A DNA stretch of 6,132 nucleotides. It comes from Oscillospiraceae bacterium. GTDB lineage: Bacteria; Bacillota; Clostridia; Oscillospirales; Oscillospiraceae. Position 1 is the first letter of the stretch. Each line of letters opens with the position of its first letter. A model generated the notes under the pieces. The model worked only from the letters and a program-made list of their open reading frames with translations, was not told the origin of the DNA and searched no databases. Shown here piece after piece: positions 5,330-6,132 of the stretch. The translations under genes were made by a program, and so were the position numbers. Location: contig JAFQDY010000215.1 of NCBI GenBank assembly GCA_017399325.1, positions 1-6,132 of the forward strand, given 5' to 3'.

Positions 5330-6132
5330 ATGGCCTATTATTACCCGGAACCCAGCCACACTTTCAGCGAATATCTGCTGATTCCCGGCTACACTTCCGA
5401 AGACTGCATCCCCAGCAATGTATCTCTGCGCACGCCCCTTACCAAGTATCGCAAGGGTGAGGAAGAACCGGCTATCAGTTTGAATATTCCCATGACCTCT
5501 GCCATTATGCAATCGGTTTCCAATGACACTTTGGCGATCGCTTTGGCAAAAGAGGGCGGACTCAGTTTTATTTACGGCTCTCAATCCATTGAGTCCCAAG
5601 CGGCTATGGTCGCCAAGGTAAAAGGCTATAAGGCAGGCTTTGTGGTTTCTGCCTCCAACCTGACTCCCGATGCCACTTTGGCAGATGTTTTGGCGCTGAA
5701 AGAGCGCAACGGTTTCTCCACCGTGGCCATCACCGATGACGGCACAGCCACCGGCAAACTTCTGGGCATCGTGACCGGTCGGGATTACCGGGTCTCCCGT
5801 ATGGATATTACCGAAAAGGTCTCCAACTTTATGACGCCCCGGGAAAAACTGATCGTCGCGCCTGCAGAAACCACCTTGAAAGAAGCCAACGACATTATCT
5901 GGGATCACAAGTTGAACTCCCTTCCCATCGTGGACAAGAATGATCGTCTGATGTACTTTGTTTTCCGCAAGGACTATGCCTCCCACAAGGCCAATCCCCA
6001 GGAACTGCTGGACAGCAAAAAGCGCTATCTGGTAGGCGCAGGCATCAATACTCGCGACTTTGCAGAGCGTGTCCCTGCATTGCTGGAAGCCGGCGCTGAC
6101 TGTCTGTGTATCGACTCCTCCGAGGGTTACTC
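5330..6132 (+). CDS. guaB: IMP dehydrogenase, N-terminal part, Tritrichomonas-like subfamily (cut by window end)
   Basis: Catalyses NAD-dependent oxidation of IMP to XMP, the committed step of GMP synthesis, in the cytoplasm. The window shows 267 complete codons of about 500 with no stop, so the truncation comes from the window edge. N-terminal barrel: FSEYLLIPGY (12-21), corresponding to the FDDVLLVPAYS region of canonical enzymes, NIPMTSAIMQSVS (52-64) and FIYGSQSIESQAAMV (80-94). Two CBS domains (about 106-160 and 165-220) are inserted, with GIVTGRDYR and LPIVDKNDRLMYFVFRKDY at their ends. The barrel resumes at YLVGAGINTRDFAERVPALL (233-252), and CIDSSEGYS holds the Asp (D262) expected to contact NAD. 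Canonical bacterial GuaB has SAAMDTV and DTAHGHS at these places. The present residues match my memory of the T. foetus enzyme instead. The catalytic Cys loop and the flap lie outside the window. Start fixed by AGGAGG. GMP reductase is unlikely given the CBS pair and N-terminal motifs. Confidence 0.93.
   Translation, partial: MAYYYPEPSHTFSEYLLIPGYTSEDCIPSNVSLRTPLTKYRKGEEEPAISLNIPMTSAIMQSVSNDTLAIALAKEGGLSFIYGSQSIESQAAMVAKVKGYKAGFVVSASNLTPDATLADVLALKERNGFSTVAITDDGTATGKLLGIVTGRDYRVSRMDITEKVSNFMTPREKLIVAPAETTLKEANDIIWDHKLNSLPIVDKNDRLMYFVFRKDYASHKANPQELLDSKKRYLVGAGINTRDFAERVPALLEAGADCLCIDSSEGY

Noticed and set aside
5309..5986. A 225-codon open frame on the minus strand opposite guaB
   Set aside because: It lies opposite conserved IMP dehydrogenase sequence, has no recognisable motif, and ends in the guaB leader.

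Overview
The window looks like ordinary core chromosome from a low-to-middle G+C Firmicute, most likely a gut-type member of the Clostridia. This is inferred from the A-rich intergenic regions, the strong AGGAGG-type ribosome binding sites on most genes, sigma-A-like promoters with extended -10 boxes, and the family flavour of the proteins: a ROK glucokinase with a zinc motif, a short bacillus/clostridia-type GPI, a Firmicutes-type pyridoxamine kinase and an unusual IMP dehydrogenase. I see no mobile element, CRISPR array, tRNA, rRNA or phage gene. Genus cannot be fixed from the sequence alone.

Layout, left to right. A ROK-family glucokinase (20-949, minus) and glucose-6-phosphate isomerase (1118-2422, plus) are transcribed divergently from a 168-base region holding promoter-like elements for both. 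A near-perfect bidirectional terminator (2433-2462) separates pgi from the convergent pyridoxamine/pyridoxal kinase gene (2466-3272, minus). The kinase lies 3 bases downstream of the ribosome-associated GTPase gene typA/bipA (3276-5108, minus) and is probably translationally coupled to it. A 221-base divergent region carries promoters for typA (minus) and for an IMP dehydrogenase gene (5330 to beyond 6132, plus). The latter is cut by the window end before its catalytic cysteine.

Functionally, glucokinase makes glucose-6-phosphate and GPI converts it to fructose-6-phosphate, so the left divergon encodes the first two steps of glucose catabolism. The typA-pdxK pair joins a translation/stress GTPase to vitamin B6 salvage with no obvious biochemical link. 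guaB encodes the first committed step of GMP synthesis.

No clearly new system is present. The points most worth a second look are the IMP dehydrogenase, which resembles the Tritrichomonas foetus enzyme rather than canonical bacterial GuaB, the glk/pgi divergent control region, and a small perfect hairpin in the typA leader. No stretch over 300 bases lacks a gene. Other long open frames in the window are antisense or offset shadows of these five genes.
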